64,000 nt of DNA. It comes from Zanthoxylum bungeanum (Eukaryota > Streptophyta > Magnoliopsida > Sapindales > Rutaceae). The DNA lies in assembly GCA_019454045.1 (NCBI GenBank), contig SKCR01035557.1, positions 148,403 to 212,402 of the forward strand, read 5' to 3'. Both the position numbers and the translations under genes were made by a program. This document shows, in pieces, positions 45,888 through 56,100 of this stretch. The first letter of the stretch is position 1. Each line of letters starts with the position of its first letter. The notes under the pieces are model-generated. The model did no database searches, was not told the origin of the DNA, and saw nothing but the letters and a program-made list of their open reading frames with translations.

Positions 45888-48160
45888 TCAATCAAAATTA
45901 CCGGATAAATTTTTTAAGTGTGCACCGCGTTCCAGCTGTTGCGGATTGGTTTCCCTCATGGTTTCCAACTTGTAGGCTCCTTTCCCAACAACTCTAACAA
46001 TTTGATAAGGGCCTTCCCAATTAGGGCCCAACTTCCCATCTCCACCTTCTTTCGTGCTCTGGAATACTCTCCGTAGGACCCAGTCACCGGCGCGGAATGT
46101 CCTGGTCCTAACGTTTTTGTCGAAATACCTGGCCACCCTTTGTTGATATGTGGCCAGTCGGATGAAAGCCGTGTCCTTTTTCATCCTTCTCGTTCCATTA
46201 ATCAGTTGTTGTGTCTTTGTTTCGTTGTCGAGCCACTGGCATCGTGGTGAAGGGATGACTTCTTCGGATGGAATTACAGCTTCCGTCCCAAATGCCAATG
46301 AGAATGGAGTTTCGCCGGTTGAGGATCTCACGGTTGTCCTGTACGACCACAAGACTCCAGGTAATTCTTCAGCCCAGGCGCCCTTCGCTTTCTCCAACCT
46401 CTTCTTCATAGTGTTCAAGATCGTCTTATTGGACGACTCTGCTTGCCCGTTTGCTTGTGGAAAGCGCGGCGTCGAGTAATTTAGTCTGATACCCCAGTTC
46501 CTGCAGAAATTTTGAAAGTGATGGCTGATGAATTGTGATCCATTGTCGGTCACAATTTCTCTGGGAATGCCGTACCGGCATATGATATTCTTCCATACGA
46601 ACGTTTGAGCCTCCTTGTCACGTATTCTAGCAAATGCTTCGGCTTCAATCCACTTCGTATAATAATCTGTCATTACGAGCATGTAGACTCGTTGGCCTGA
46701 AGCGACTGGAAGTTTTCCAACAATGTCCATGCCCCATTTCATGAACGGCCATGGAGACAGGATTGGGCTCAGCTTCTCTGGTGGTAGATGAGGGACCGGT
46801 GCGAATCTCTGGCACCTGTCGCATTTCTTTGTGAATTCTGCGGAGTCGAGTCTCATTGTCGGCCAGTAATACCCTGTCGTGTGGGCTCGGAGAGCCAGAC
46901 TTCTGCCACCTGAGTGGTTCCCACATTCCCCTTCATGTAATTCAGACAACACATGCTGGGCTTCGTCGTGTGTCAAGCATTTCAAGTATGGTCCCGAGAA
47001 GGATCTTCGTAACAGCTGGCCTTCGAATACCACGAACCTTGCAGACTGTCTCTGTATCTTCCTTGCCAGCACTTTGTTTTCTGGAAGTACGCCGTTCTGC
47101 AAGTATTCAATGATCGGTGTCATCCAACTGTCGACTGAAGCGATAGCGGCCACATCCGTCTCTTCCTTCCAAATTGCCGGCCAGTTCAGAAATACTATAG
47201 GTATTGCTTGTGGTTTGTCGCCCTCCAGAGTCGAACCGAGGGTCGCCAGTGCATCTGCCCGGGAATTTTCGCTTCTTGGGATCTGTTTTATGGAGAATGT
47301 GTCGAATGCAGTTCGTAGTTCATTTACCTTCTGTAAGTAAGAGGCCATTGCTTCACCTCTTGCATGATACGATCCCTCGACCTGGTTGACAATCAGCTGA
47401 GAATCCGACGTTACTTCTATCTCCTTCGCTCCCAGTTCCTTGGCCAATAATAATCCTGCAATCAACGCTTCGTACTCGGCCTCATTATTGGTTACTCGGA
47501 AACCGCATTTGACTGCCTGCTGCAGAACGTCGCCAGAGGGAGTAGTGATTACCATACCGAGTCCACATCCCTTTCTGTTACTTGAACCGTCAACCATCAA
47601 TTTCCAAGTATTTGTCGGCTGGATGGAATTGATTTCTGCGTCAGGTGTCGCCACCATTCCGGGAGCAAAATCAGCCACAAAATCTGCCAAGGCTTGGGAT
47701 TTGATTGCCGTCCTGGGTTGAAAGTCAATGTCGTGTTCCCCCAACTCAATTGCCCACTTCATCAATCTCCCAGATAACTCAGGTTTATGAAGAATGCTTC
47801 TCAGAGGATATGTCGTGTACACTGTGATGGCATGACCTTGGAAATAGGGTCTAAGTTTCCTTGCAGCTGTGACCAGTGCGAAGACCAATTTTTGCATCAG
47901 CGGGTAGCGTGTCTCTGCCTCCAACAGTGCTTTGCTTACATAGTAGACTGGCTGTTGACTCCCTGCTTCTTCTCTTACTAAAACTCCACTGACCGCGTGT
48001 TCCGAGACTCCCAGATAAAGGTAGAGCCTCTCACAGTCGAGTGGTTTTGATAATAGGGGCGGCGAAGATAAATATTGTTTGAGCTGCTTCAGAGCTTCCT
48101 CACAAGCAGGAGTCCATTCGAATTTACTTGCTTTTTTAAAGCTGAGAAAAATAAAAAACT
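45888..48160 (-). CDS. Pol C-terminal part: RNase H, archaeal-type RNase H, integrase
   Basis: One continuous frame on the minus strand. The first RNase H (about 48060-47700) has lost the usual leading Asp (VSEHAVSGVLV) and looks structural. The second has an intact four-acid set: MVDGSS, NNEAEYEAL, TSDSQL and SRADALA (about 47600-47230), the archaeal-like RNase H of Tat elements. Integrase follows: HHCC finger (HEGECGNH, then CDRCQRF), catalytic D in WGMDIVG, D in VTDNGSQF and E in QAESSNKTI, then a GPYQIVRVVGKGAYKLE tail. It removes RNA from the RNA-DNA hybrid and inserts the copy. Upstream, a single-base loss in an A run near 48138 separates it from RT. The end at 45888 is a true stop. Confidence 0.92.
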
Positions 48161-49161
48161 CCTATCGGTTGATTTAGAAATGAACCTGTTTAATGCCGCT
48201 ATCCGCCCAGTTAGTCGCATAACATCCTTCGGGGTGGAAGGGGAAGGGATGTCGAGGATTGATCTAATCTGGTCTGGATTTGCTTCAATGCCTCGTCGAG
48301 TGACTATGTATCCCAAGAATTTTCCTGAAGCGACACCAAATGCACACTTAGTAGGATTTAATTTCATTCCGTACCTGTCCATGATGTCGAAGGCTTCTTC
48401 CAGATGGTTGAGATGTTGTTCTGATTCAATGGATTTCACCAACATGTCGTCAATATAAACTTCCATTGTTTTCCCTATTTGTTGGTCGAACATCCTATTA
48501 ACCATTCGCTGGTATGTTGCTCCTGCGTTCTTCAAGCCAAAAGGCATGACTTTGTAACAGAATATTCCTCGATTTGTAACAAAAGCTGTTTTCTCTTGAT
48601 CTTGAGGATGCATGAGGATCTGATTGTAGCCTGAATACGCGTCCATGAAGCTTAATAACTCGTGTCCAGCGGTCGCATCCACCATCGAATCAATATGTGG
48701 TAAAGGAAACGAGTCCTTTGGACAGGCTCTGTTCAGATCCGTGAAGTCGATGCACACCCTCCACTTCCCATTCTTCTTTTCACTACTACAACATTGGCAA
48801 GCCACTCGGGAAACTGTACTTCTTTAATCGCTCCGTTCTGCAGTAACTTTTGCACCTCTTCATCAATGATCCGGTTTCTTTCTGGGGCAAACTTCCTTCT
48901 TTTTTGTCTGACAGGGGTGTGGTCCGGATCCACATGCAGTGCGTGAGTGATGAGATCCGGATCAATTCCTATCATATCCTCATGTGACCATGCGAACGTG
49001 TCGTGCCGTCTTTTCAAGAATTCTATCAGGTCGGCTCGCAGTTTTGGACCCAGACCCGCTCCAACCAAAGCCTTGTGTTCCGTGAATTGAGGATGAATCT
49101 GGACCTCGTCGAGCTTCTCAATATTCGGTAGAGTAGGCTCTGACGCACTAGGTCCAGACAG
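48089..49161 (-). pseudogene. Pol N-terminal part: reverse transcriptase, one frameshift
   Basis: Directly downstream of the UAG at 49168-49170 and in the same frame as gag-pro. Blocks: FKRRHDTFAWSHEDM, RRKFAPERNRIIDEEV, then after a one-base shift in an A run near 48780, RVCIDFTDLNRACPKDSFPL, DAYSGYNQI, VMPFGLKNAGATYQ and the catalytic YIDDM (near 48450). These are the ordered Ty3 RT blocks with both catalytic Asp present. The frame ends early at 48089 because of a second one-base loss in an A run. Otherwise intact, so the breaks could be sequencing errors. Confidence 0.9.
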
Positions 49162-49170
49162 TAATTGCTA
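49162..49170 (-). promoter_or_regulatory. Stop codon in readthrough context (UAG CAA UUA) between protease and RT
   Basis: On the minus strand the gag-pro frame ends GAT CCG GCA TAG and continues CAA TTA CTG in the same frame for about 100 open codons into RT. UAG followed by CAAUUA fits the CARYYA rule for stop suppression known from tobamoviruses and from a plant retroelement env junction. The position is where Ogre elements are known to place a regulated intron, so a dosage switch between gag-pro and pol is plausible. Confidence 0.65.
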
Positions 49171-51258
49171 TGCCGGATCTGGTTTAGCCTTCAAGGTCGT
49201 TTGGTAGCAACTCCTTGACGCCAATTGATCCCCCTTTACCTCCTGAATCCCCCATTTAGTCGGGAATTTAATTACCTGATGATAGGTAGACGAGACCGCC
49301 CTCATGTCGTGAATCCAAGGTCTGCCCATAATCAAGTTATAGGCCGATGGGCTGTCCAATACCAGGAAAGTAGTCATTTTATTAACACCTGCAACATAAA
49401 CGGGGAGTCGTATTTCCCCCATAGTCAACTTTTGTTCTCCGCTAAAACCGATTAATACTGTCGTACGCCTATTGATGTTATCCAACGCCGTTCCCATGTC
49501 GGTCAGAGCACTGGCAAAGATAATGTTAGCTGAGGAGCCCGTGTCGACCAGCACACGTCTGATCATGAAGTTCGCCACTTGAAGAGAAATGACCAAAGCG
49601 TCATGGTGAGGGTTTAGATCTTGTGAGTCCCCATCATCCGGGAACCCAATTACCAAACCCGTGGTAATTCCCTCTACAGACATTAGGGTGTGTGAGGCCT
49701 TGGTGGCCAATACCCTCGAGTGCCTTTTTGCAGCAGAATAAGTAGCTCCACTAACTTCTGATCCCCCAGAAATGACATTGACTGTGTTATCAATCGGAGG
49801 TGGTGGTATTGGAATTTCTCCATGTCTGTCTCTTTCATCCCTTCGGGTCATTGTTGCCTTCCCCTTGTCCGTAAGCAAATCTTTCAAAAATCCTTTGTTC
49901 AGCAGTTCCAAAACCTCTAGTCTCAAGGCAACACATTCCGCCGTCGTATGACCGTAGTCCCTGTGGAACTCACACCATTTCTTAGTGTCTTTTTTGGATG
50001 AACTATCCCTTGCCCTTGGAGGCCACTTCACTTCATTCCCTAATTTCTTCAACACCGAAACCAATTCCCCCGGAGAAATTGTGAAATTGTAGTCTGGAAG
50101 CCGAAGCTTACTTGTCGGAAGCTCCTCCCTGTTTTTATATGGCCGTGGACGTCTATCCATTTTTTGTAGAAGGGTCGACGTTCGCCCCTACTTTGGTTCC
50201 TCCCTTCGGTTCGGGGGGGGGGGGGGGGGTAGTGTGTTCGTGTCGCCTGGAAGCAACTGGCCTTCGGTTTGCTTGTGCATTTGTTTCATCAACTCTTCTC
50301 TTATTTCTTTTATCCTCTTCCCACCTTATCTCTACTTGGGCTCGTGCCATGACCTGGTCCATTGTGTAGCACCTGAATTTCGTCAACTTCTTGTAGAGCC
50401 CGCTGTCATAAAGGAGTCCATTCCTGAAGGCTTCAACTGCTGTTGGCTGATGGAGGTCCGGTATGGTTATTCTCTCACGGTTGAACCGGGCCACGTAGCT
50501 TCGTAATGTTTCTCCTCTTCTCTGTTGTACTGAGTTAAGGTCGTCCGTCGTTTTTTCCATCCTGCACGAACTTGCGAAGTGTTGCACGAACTTGTCCGCC
50601 AGTTCTTGGTATGATTTGATTGACCTGTAAGGAAGATTAATGAACCATGTCAAGGCAGGTCCCGCCAGAGTTCCCCGAAGCACCTGCACATTCCGGCCTC
50701 CCATTGGCTCGGAGACAAACCGTTCGACATCATCTTGAATTTGTAATGCATGACGTGGTCGTCTGGATCTGTGGTCCCATCATATAACTTCATTTCAGGT
50801 GGGTTGAATTTCCTGGGCAACTCAACTGCTACAATTGACTCATGGAAAGGGGTATCTGAAATTGTCCCGGCCCGGCTTTTCCTGATCGGGAGTTTCACCC
50901 CTGGTAGTCGTGACATAACTGCTTCTTTGAATTCAACCATTTCTCTTCTGATGGAATTGGCCAGTTGATGGGCTTGATCACCAAGAGGGTCTGATCTGAA
51001 TGTAGGTGGCTGGGGGTGATTGCTGTTTGGTTCATCTGACACGGGTGGAGCAGTTGGATTACTTCGGTTATCCCTATCGCTAGTTTGGCCTTGAGGATTA
51101 TGCAGAGGGTCGGATGATAGGTGATCTAGCCTTTGTTGTAAACTTTCGTTGGTATTTCGCATCGTGAGATTTTCTTCTTCCAGGTTTGTGAGTCGTTCTT
51201 GGAGCATGGCAATTTGTACCGCTAGTTGATCTGGGATATGTTCGTTGCTTGACGCCAT
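49168..51258 (-). pseudogene. Gag-protease of the Tat element, two frameshifts
   Basis: The ATG at 51258 lies 70 bp inside the 5' LTR. The N-terminal part has a coiled coil (MLQERLTNLEEENLTMRNTN) and a Pro-rich linker; the capsid core follows with LYDGTTDPDDHVMHYKFKM, then TWFINLPYRSI and RRGETLRSYVARFN. A zinc knuckle reads [14 protein letters not shown] (near 49945). Protease has [11 protein letters not shown] (DTG) and the downstream [10 protein letters not shown]. Frame changes fall near 50676 and at the homopolymer of 17 C (50213-50229). Gag forms the particle and protease cuts the polyprotein. Ends at the readthrough-context UAG. Confidence 0.9.
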
Positions 51259-51309
51259 TGTTTATTACTTTGTTGAGACGTTCTACTTCCTGTCGATTCA
51301 CTCGTCAGC

Positions 51310-51326
51310 CCCACGGTGGGCGCCAA
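51310..51326 (-). other. Primer binding site, tRNA-Lys type
   Basis: Minus-strand TGGCGCCCACCGTGGGG, 2 bases inside the 5' LTR end. It fits the complement of a plant tRNA-Lys 3' end. Confidence 0.82.
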
Positions 51327-51328
51327 AT

Positions 51329-51931
51329 TGTAGACTCTGATTTCGGCCAAGGTCCACAATCGAGATTATCAATTTGTAGGGCGCGAGTAAATCCTGCAAA
51401 ACAAATAGAACGAATAAGGAGCTTACTGCCCACCGGTGTGGTGGAAACCGTAGACACTCCGACGCTCAAGTTAGTGATGGTATCGATCAACGTAAAGTAA
51501 ACTGGTCAAGGCTTTTTATGTACCTCAACCTTCTGTTGTATGCCGTGAGGGCGGCGGTTGTGAATCAGTTTGTCTTTGTAATTAGGGTGGTCTCTTTTTC
51601 GATCCCCTTGATGGTGTCTTTTTCCTTTTATAGGTATTGGTATCCCCCCTTTATCTGCCCGTTGGAGTTATTATTAATGAGGCTTTGATTCGGATGTTCC
51701 ATACTCGGTAACTGACGATCTTGTCTTCTCCCTGAAACGTCGACTTCATGGTAGTATTATGAATGCGGATTCTTTCTTCAAGTTTGTAACTGGCGCCCGT
51801 TGATCTTCTTTATGTTCAACAGGCCTGGACCTTTGTGTAATATCTTCGTATGTGGGCCCAGTTTGCAGATGGGCTTCTAGTCTTGTGGTGTAATGTCGTT
51901 TTTGCCCTTAGAGTCAATTTTGGCCCAAACA
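51329..51931 (-). repeat. 5' LTR of the Tat element
   Basis: 603 bp, TGTAGACTC to CCAAACA in plus-strand reading, followed by TCTT. LTR TATA: minus CTATAAAAG at 51625-51633. Confidence 0.92.
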
Positions 51932-52403
51932 TCTTCAAATATATTTAGTTATTAAATGAAGACACACATCATCAAATTTGGTTTTTTTAAAAAAAATATC
52001 AATTGAAATTCTTCAAATTGGATTTACTTCTCGCTCTTCAATATTGAAGAGTGACTTTATCTCTATTTATTTTATTATAGTGGTGGTGGTTGGACTTACT
52101 AATAATTATTTATATATTAAAATAATATAAATAAACTAAATATCATTTAATTTGATTTAAATAATATAAATTTATTTACATTATCTCTATTCTATTAATA
52201 TAATATAATTTTTTATACACATCATCATCATTACTTATAATTATTTATATATAAAAATCATATAACTAAAGTGAGCTCATTCAATTTGATTCAAATAATA
52301 TAACATTAATTTTATTTGAATAGTCTTTTGGAGAATAATTTATTTTTCAACTCTTCAATAGGTAATTAAAGAATAAAATTAGAATAAGCTTTTAGACTTG
52401 CTC

Positions 52404-53118
52404 TAACAAAACTTGCATCAAAATCGGCATGAGCTGTGAGGTTCATCAAAATTCAGAACCATGGACCATGGTCCCAAATTTTTCACTCTTAAAAACAATG
52501 TAAAGGTAACCAATTAGCTTACCCTAAGCCATTAATACAAAGTTTGGATTTTTTTTTTTTTATTTTTACCCCAATGGGTTGCCCGAGTGGTAAAAGTATT
52601 TACTCCCTCTTAAGTTCAAAATTCAAATCTCACTAGGTGTATTTTCTTGTATGCTAGTACACTTCTGAAGGGACGGGACATAGATCCCGAGAATTAATCG
52701 AGGTGTGCATACACTGGACCAGACACCCCGGTTAAAAAAAAAAATCATACAAGTACATTGATTAAAGCTTAGACAATGTTGGCAAGAATCCTGGTTTAAA
52801 AAAAAAATAAAAATCAATTACATATCAATTCTTATTCAGCTAAAGTATGCATTGGAGTTGTTGCAAAGAATCAAAGATTTTGAATGAGCCCCGGGACTCC
52901 AAATGTCAGTTTCAATTTTCAAGTTCCATTGAAAGAGAAAAAAACTACACAGAGAAAGTGTGGATGCACTAAACAACAATTAAATTGAATTAATATAATG
53001 CAAAACATGAGACTGGGATTTAATTAGTACAAAACTGTTCTTTTTTTCATTTTCAGATTTCCCTTTCATCCTTTTCATATTTAACTGGGAAATTAGTTGG
53101 GTAAATAAATTACAATGT
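52404..53118. other. 3' flank of the HD-ZIP III gene
   Basis: Apart from the SINE at 52565-52744 this stretch has no recognised gene. The 3' UTR of the HD-ZIP III gene should occupy its right part; its end cannot be fixed from sequence. Confidence 0.5.
52565..52744 (+). mobile_element. tRNA-derived SINE
   Basis: A box-like GGTTGCCCGAGTGGTAAAAG (from 52577) and B box-like TTCAAATCTCACTAGG (from 52622) are spaced as in a pol III promoter. It ends ACACCCCGGTTAAAAAAAAA, a 3' A tail. The sequence between is unlike a functional tRNA. No clear TSD was found. Confidence 0.65.
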
Positions 53119-56100
53119 TCACACGAAAGACCAGTTTATGAAGGAGAAGGCAAGACAGTGGACAGTGTTCTCTTCGGCGGCAAGAACTTTCCATGCAATG
53201 GCTTGTTCATACGAAACGTGACGCCCCATTGTCGACACGCACAAGCCAGCCGGCAAGTAAGTGAACCCCTGATAAGAATGTGTAGTTTTCTGAGACTTCA
53301 AATTCACAATCAACATTTATATCCTTTCTCCGTTTCCCTTTTGGTCGCATAAGAAGTTTCAAATGAATACACTGTGAATATATGCATGTATATTATTACC
53401 TGTTGCATTAACTTGGCAAAATCAGCACACAATGCCTTTTGCCCAGAATCATCAAAGATCTTATCCAGTGTTACGTCTTGTAGAGCCACTAGAGTCGTCT
53501 CCAGCATGTCAAGGCCGGCTTGGTTTGCGAAGATGAAAACTGGCATTGACTGCACCGTAACAACGATACATTAACAAATAATCCTGAATATTAGCCTAGA
53601 ATTTCCAGAAACGCTTTTAATACATGATATACTGTCTCTAGCATAATATATGAACTTGTGAAATATACCTTCAATGAACAACACAATATCGCATCTGAGT
53701 GCTGCCAAAGATTTTTCAACACTGAGTCACCGTCAACAGAATCAGATCTCAACTCTGCCCCTAAATGATAACTGCAGAAGGTGAAAAGGAAATATTAGTG
53801 CTAATTCTCAGAAAATTGCTAATTGTGCTGGTTACATCAAGAGCACGTTTCACTAAATCGACATTAGGATCAATTACATTACATGTGTCCAAATCATTAA
53901 ATATTTATTAAGAAAAAATTGATTCAGAACTTGCCTATAGCTCTGGCAGATCCAGTGAGCTAGTGTAAGTGCTTCTGGAGAGCCTGGTGAAAGCTTTGGC
54001 CCCAAAGTTGGGCTCAATCCGGACGGAGAAATGGCCATGGCCACCCTCTGAACAGATGAAATCACACTACGAACATACTGACGTGCCATGGCTGCTACAT
54101 TGTCTTGTAGATTGCTCTCAAAAGGGAATTGGAAGGCAATAGTCAATACAGATCGTGAGTTATGGCATGATGAAGAATCTCCTGCAGCCGGGTTTGTCGC
54201 TGGGCCAACTTCAAGACTTGATGTCAGATCTAGGGTTCGATGTGTAGTCAACTTATCCTGTCTATCAGGCTGCATAACATCATTAGCATGTTGAGGTAAA
54301 AGACCATAGTATGAAATCAAGCAACGCAGTCTAAAATTCCACATTATTGATCCACACGTTTAACGATTCTAAATAAAATTAATCCAAGGTTTATGAGTCC
54401 AATGAGCAAAACACTTGAACCTTATGTAAATTAACATTGGCAACTTTAACAAAAGGAATTTCACTAGATAAACCAAGGGAACCAAAAGTTACAACTAAAC
54501 TTTCTCCCAAGCTTGTATAAACATCAATACTGTGAAAAGACAATGAAAAGTTCAAGTGAAGTTAAACCCAACTGTTTTTGAATCCAACGGGATAATGCGG
54601 AAACCAGAGGGTAACAATGGACCATCATCTGGAAACATCTCATCAATTGGGGCAAAGACAAGTTCAGAACATGATCCCACAGCATTTTCATCAACCCCGC
54701 TACATATCTGAGCAAAATAATTACAGAATAGAAAAAGATTAGACCCCTTCCACCTCAAATTTAACAAAAACAAAATGACAAATAGTTATATAGAAACAAG
54801 ATGCAAAAAGCACCTGCAGTAGATGAATGTCCCTTGATACAAAAGCATCTTCTTGTGCAAGAGAATGCCCCTCGAGTCGGATAACTTCAAGCGACTGAAA
54901 AATTCAGAGCTAGAAATAATTAGTGTAGAACAGCAATGAATAATTAACTGTAAAACACACATATGAACAGCAGACAACTGTCAAAATCTCCTTATTAGAA
55001 GAGTCCTTAAGGGGGCAAATGAGAAGACAACTAATTGAACAAACCTCTTCATGCTCAATTGTGTGGCCAAGGGGCATGATAATTTGGCTCCCAGTAAACC
55101 TCGTAGGTCTCATTCCTGGATAGGCATAGGAACCCGCTTTCAGTGATGCGGCAGAATAGGCATCAAAATTGAAATCAGCCCACTCGGAGCGATGCTCCCG
55201 CAGGAAGCGGACAAGCACAGCAGGAGGAACATTCTGGCCGGAGAAAGAAAATAGATACAATCCTGTCATTTTTAGAGCCAGAGCCCAAGTATAAAAAGGA
55301 ACACTATCTTGAACAAACAGGACTAATAAAAACCTAGGTTCAAATTAACAGTTCACCAAATATTCCTATGTGATTGGAGAATTGTGTTCAATTGGCACTT
55401 CAGGAACATAAAATACAATCCATTTCCATCAACAAATGCATTAAATATATTATTTACAATGTTATTCACCCACTAGCACGAAAGTGAAAAACATTTTGGA
55501 CAACTAAGCCAAATTTCTAAGCCAACAATAGATTCAGAGCTCAAGAACCATTTTGGCAGTGGTGCTACTCTAGAGTCTAGACTATACGCAAAGTTTAAAT
55601 CTACAGACAAAATAACACATTTCAATCATGCTGAAATGGTTATGACAACAAGAATGTATAACAGCAAACATAAGAATTAGAACTTGTAAATAAAAATCAG
55701 AAACTTACTTGGAGTAGCATGGAAGCCTTTGCGCAGAGAATACCTCCAAGTAAAGCAAGGGAATTGGTTGGATTAGATGCATTGCTCAAACTCTTGGTTG
55801 AAGTAACTGCAATTATCACATCTTCGGCACCATCACAGGTCATCAATGACCAACCATCATCATTAAACCCATTGACAGCATCATTGAAGCCTCTATAAGA
55901 AAAAAAAATCAAAAAAGATATTACAGAAACGTGCTACATTCTAAAACTTCAAACTAGATAGACAAATAACTACAGTATGGATGTTGTGCAACTACAACGA
56001 TAACAAAAACCAAGCTAATCCTACAGCTACCTGCTTAGTCTTTGGCTGAAAGTTCTGAGAACAGCTGGCTGCCTGCCCAACCCATATACTACTTCGCCAC

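Larger units (their letters stand above)
40922..51931 (-). mobile_element. Tat-lineage LTR retrotransposon with a plus-strand antisense gene
   Basis: LTRs are 40922-41529 and 51329-51931. A 4-bp TCTT flanks both ends. The tRNA-Lys-type PBS (51326-51310) and PPT (beside 41529) set the direction leftwards. Minus-strand order: gag with zinc knuckle, protease, RT, RNase H, a second RNase H of the archaeal type, and integrase. Between integrase and the 3' LTR, on the opposite strand, lies an intron-containing gene preceded by a 115-bp array. Dual RNase H and an antisense ORF are known traits of the Tat lineage (Retand and relatives). The LTRs look nearly identical by eye, so the insertion is recent. 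Confidence 0.9.
40901..52403. mobile_element. MITE of about 490 bp, split by the Tat element
   Basis: The left end is GAGCAATTTTAAAAGACTC (40901) and the right end, read inverted, is GAGCAAGTCTAAAAGCTTA (52403), with TTA and TAA outside. The body is 40901-40921 plus 51932-52403. It is AT-rich with no coding. The terminal style resembles MITEs of the PIF/Harbinger or mariner groups; the class is not certain. Confidence 0.6.

Noticed and set aside
52565..52744. Possible tRNA gene
   Set aside because: A and B box-like blocks are present but no cloverleaf fits, and it ends in an A tail, so it is called a SINE.
55000..55280. Open frame reading from intron 12 into the REV exon at 55045-55233 and beyond
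   Set aside because: Intron read-through of the HD-ZIP III exon. The splice sites and family alignment fix the exon limits.
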